From: Planctomycetota bacterium
GTDB lineage: Bacteria > Planctomycetota > Planctomycetia > Pirellulales > Thermoguttaceae
Assembly: GCA_018897395.1 (NCBI GenBank)
Contig: JAHIKV010000289.1
Location: forward strand, 1 to 6,785
Direction of reading: 5' to 3'
Length of the DNA: 6,785 nt
This document shows, one piece after another, positions 5,229-6,785 of this stretch. Position 1 is the stretch's first letter; each line of letters starts with the position of its first letter. Under the pieces are notes generated by a model, which did not search any database, was not told the DNA's origin, and saw only the letters and a program-made list of their open reading frames with translations. The position numbers were made by a program, and so were the translations under genes.

Positions 5229-5693
5229 TTACACCTCGCACTCGTCCGAGTCGCCGTCCCAATCGTTGGCGTCGCTGATGGCTTGGCGGATGAGAACCAG
5301 TAGGGCGCTGGGGTCGTAAGGCTTGCGGAGGAAGTAGTGGCAGCCGGCCGCTCGGCAGCTTCGCACCAGGCCCGGTTGCTCCTTGCCGCTGAGAATGATG
5401 ATCGGCGCGGCACAGGTCTCGGGCGAGTCGGCCAGTTGTGCGCAGATCGACAGGCCGTCGGTGTCGGGAAGCGCGAGGTCCAGGATGATCGCCGACGGGG
5501 GCTGGGCCTTGGCCTGCTCCAGACCGGCATTGCCCGAGTAGGCCGCCACCGTCTGGAACCCCTGCTGTTTCAGACGATGCGAGAGGACGTCCGAAAGGGT
5601 GTCGTCGTCGTCGATAATCAACACCGTGTGTTTCTTGCGGACGTCGACCGGGGCCGGGCGGGTTTGCGGAAGCGTTGCGAGTTCGGCTGGCAT
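5229..5693 (-). CDS. Stand-alone response regulator receiver protein
   Basis: The product has 154 residues with one receiver (CheY-like) domain, about residues 20-142, and no output domain. The whole active site is present: the acidic pocket within DDDD (28-31), phospho-acceptor D72 in ILDLALPDTDG, switch serine S102 in IIILSGKE, and K124 in FLRKPYDP. It should therefore accept phosphate from a histidine kinase and signal by protein-protein contact. Residues 1-20 (Pro/Thr-rich) and the acidic tail (DANDWDGDSDECEV) are variable extensions. No kinase gene is nearby, so the partner is unknown. ATG 5693 has no SD, as is common here. GTG codons for V16 or V18 are alternative starts, but both are very close to the first strand. 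A candidate promoter lies about 40 nt upstream. The stop is TAA. Confidence 0.92.
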   Translation of the reverse strand: MPAELATLPQTRPAPVDVRKKHTVLIIDDDDTLSDVLSHRLKQQGFQTVAAYSGNAGLEQAKAQPPSAIILDLALPDTDGLSICAQLADSPETCAAPIIILSGKEQPGLVRSCRAAGCHYFLRKPYDPSALLVLIRQAISDANDWDGDSDECEV

Positions 5694-5731
5694 GGGCGGG
5701 GAACGGGTGCGGGTTCAAGGCGGGACAGTAA

Positions 5732-5759
5732 ACTCTAAGGCAATCTCGCGGCAAGTCAA
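5732..5759 (-). promoter_or_regulatory. Candidate promoter of the receiver gene
   Basis: The minus strand reads TTGACT (5754-5759) and TAGAGT (5732-5737) with a 16-nt spacer, matching consensus at 5 of 6 and 4 of 6. The predicted leader is about 30 nt before ATG 5693. Confidence 0.4.
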
Positions 5760-5846
5760 ACCGCGGGACGGGGTGTAACGATTGTGACGGTGGCGCGGCG
5801 GTGCTCGGCGACTTCGCAATAGGCCCATAAGAAAAAATGGTCTCAA

Positions 5847-5865
5847 TAGCCGGGGGCTAACAGCC
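5847..5865. repeat. Second copy of a dispersed 19-bp repeat
   Basis: These 19 bases match the reverse complement of 3960-3978 at 18 positions. The copy is followed by AACAGCCTGTT, a short palindrome (5859-5869), and then the REPIN-like element, so several repeat units are stacked upstream of the PDZ ORF. Confidence 0.55.
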
Positions 5866-5874
5866 TGTTGAAAA

Positions 5875-6540
<666 letters not shown>

Positions 6541-6590
6541 CGTTTCGCGGGCACGGGCGATTCTATAGAAAAAGTTTTACTTTTCGGTCA

Positions 6591-6619
6591 TTGCGGGCCG
6601 GCGCCAACGCATGTATATT
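6591..6619 (+). promoter_or_regulatory. Candidate promoter reading rightward out of the window
   Basis: TTGCGG (6591-6596) and TATATT (6614-6619) are 17 nt apart. The -10 matches consensus at 5 of 6, the -35 at 3 of 6. The -10 lies inside a 17-bp palindrome, so the site is probably regulated. Confidence 0.35.
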
Positions 6620-6627
6620 GTATACAT
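6611..6627. promoter_or_regulatory. Operator-like palindrome over the -10
   Basis: ATGTATA (6611-6617) and TATACAT (6621-6627) form a perfect inverted repeat with a TTG spacer, a layout usual for a dimeric helix-turn-helix repressor. It overlaps the candidate -10. ACAATTGT, another 8-bp palindrome, follows at about 6638-6645. Confidence 0.45.
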
Positions 6628-6699
6628 TGAACATGCAACAATTGTCTGCACTTTCTGAGAAAATGCCCAGCTTGTGTATCTTTCCACTGGAGAAATCAA

Positions 6700-6741
6700 T
6701 GGTCAGTGCAATTTTCCGTCGCACGGCGGTTTGCCATTAGC
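6700..6741 (+). CDS. Possible 13-codon leader ORF
   Basis: The ATG at 6700 follows GGAG at a usable distance and reads MVSAIFRRTAVCH before TAG. It lies between the candidate promoter and the hairpin at 6755-6779, as a leader peptide or the start of a short transcript would. There is no amino-acid bias that would suggest attenuation, and an ORF this short arises easily by chance. Confidence 0.15.
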
Positions 6742-6754
6742 GAACGGAAATTAG

Positions 6755-6779
6755 TGTTGCAGGGCTTTTACCTGCAACA
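6755..6779. repeat. 9-bp-stem hairpin at the window's right edge
   Basis: TGTTGCAGG (6755-6763) pairs perfectly with CCTGCAACA (6771-6779) around a 7-nt loop. No U-tract follows within the window, so it is more likely one arm of another palindromic repeat than a simple terminator. The window ends 6 nt later. Confidence 0.5.
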
Positions 6780-6785
6780 GGTTAC

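Noticed and set aside
6755..6785. Rho-independent terminator
   Set aside because: The stem is good but no U-tract follows within the visible sequence; a repeat arm fits better.

Overview
The window looks like a piece of a planctomycete chromosome (Pirellulales-like). This is inferred from four things: GC-rich coding DNA, weak or absent Shine-Dalgarno sites before most genes, gene families I associate with that phylum, and many short palindromic intergenic repeats. No rRNA, tRNA, CRISPR array or transposase gene is visible. No species can be assigned.

Layout. (1) Positions 35-3117, minus strand: a two-gene operon of exported proteins that share a CsgG/FlgO-like N-terminal fold. The promoter-proximal gene (1978-3117) is split by an in-frame TAG at 2752-2754. 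The distal gene (35-1969) follows 8 nt later. It joins the CsgG-like domain to what I read as two tandem, catalytically dead archaemetzincin-like domains. (2) Positions 3118-3488: a divergent intergenic region with a candidate minus-strand promoter flanked by an inverted repeat, a hairpin, and a 120-bp imperfect palindrome. (3) Positions 3489-3761, plus: a small conserved-looking SH3/KOW-like protein. (4) Positions 3796-3978: a repeat element of nested hairpins lying directly against the start of a radical SAM enzyme gene (3987-4874, plus). (5) Positions 4860-5053: TTAGTGG-type repeats in inverted orientation, with a 124-bp MITE-like element nested in the left arm. The repeats supply the stop codon of the radical SAM gene and abut the stop of a convergent 28-residue, very basic ORF (5051-5137, minus) that has a good ribosome binding site and promoter. 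(6) Positions 5229-5693, minus: a stand-alone response-regulator receiver protein. (7) Positions 5876-5956: a REPIN-like pair of hairpins that forms the first 26 codons of a double-PDZ ORF (5878-6540, plus), which is probably 5'-truncated. (8) Positions 6541-6785: no gene, but a promoter with an operator-like palindrome, a possible 13-codon leader ORF and a terminal hairpin.

How the parts relate. The operon probably makes two envelope proteins that act together. The other genes look unrelated to one another. The window's main themes are the unusual CsgG/pseudo-archaemetzincin fusion and several different palindromic repeat families that sit exactly at gene ends and have reshaped them.
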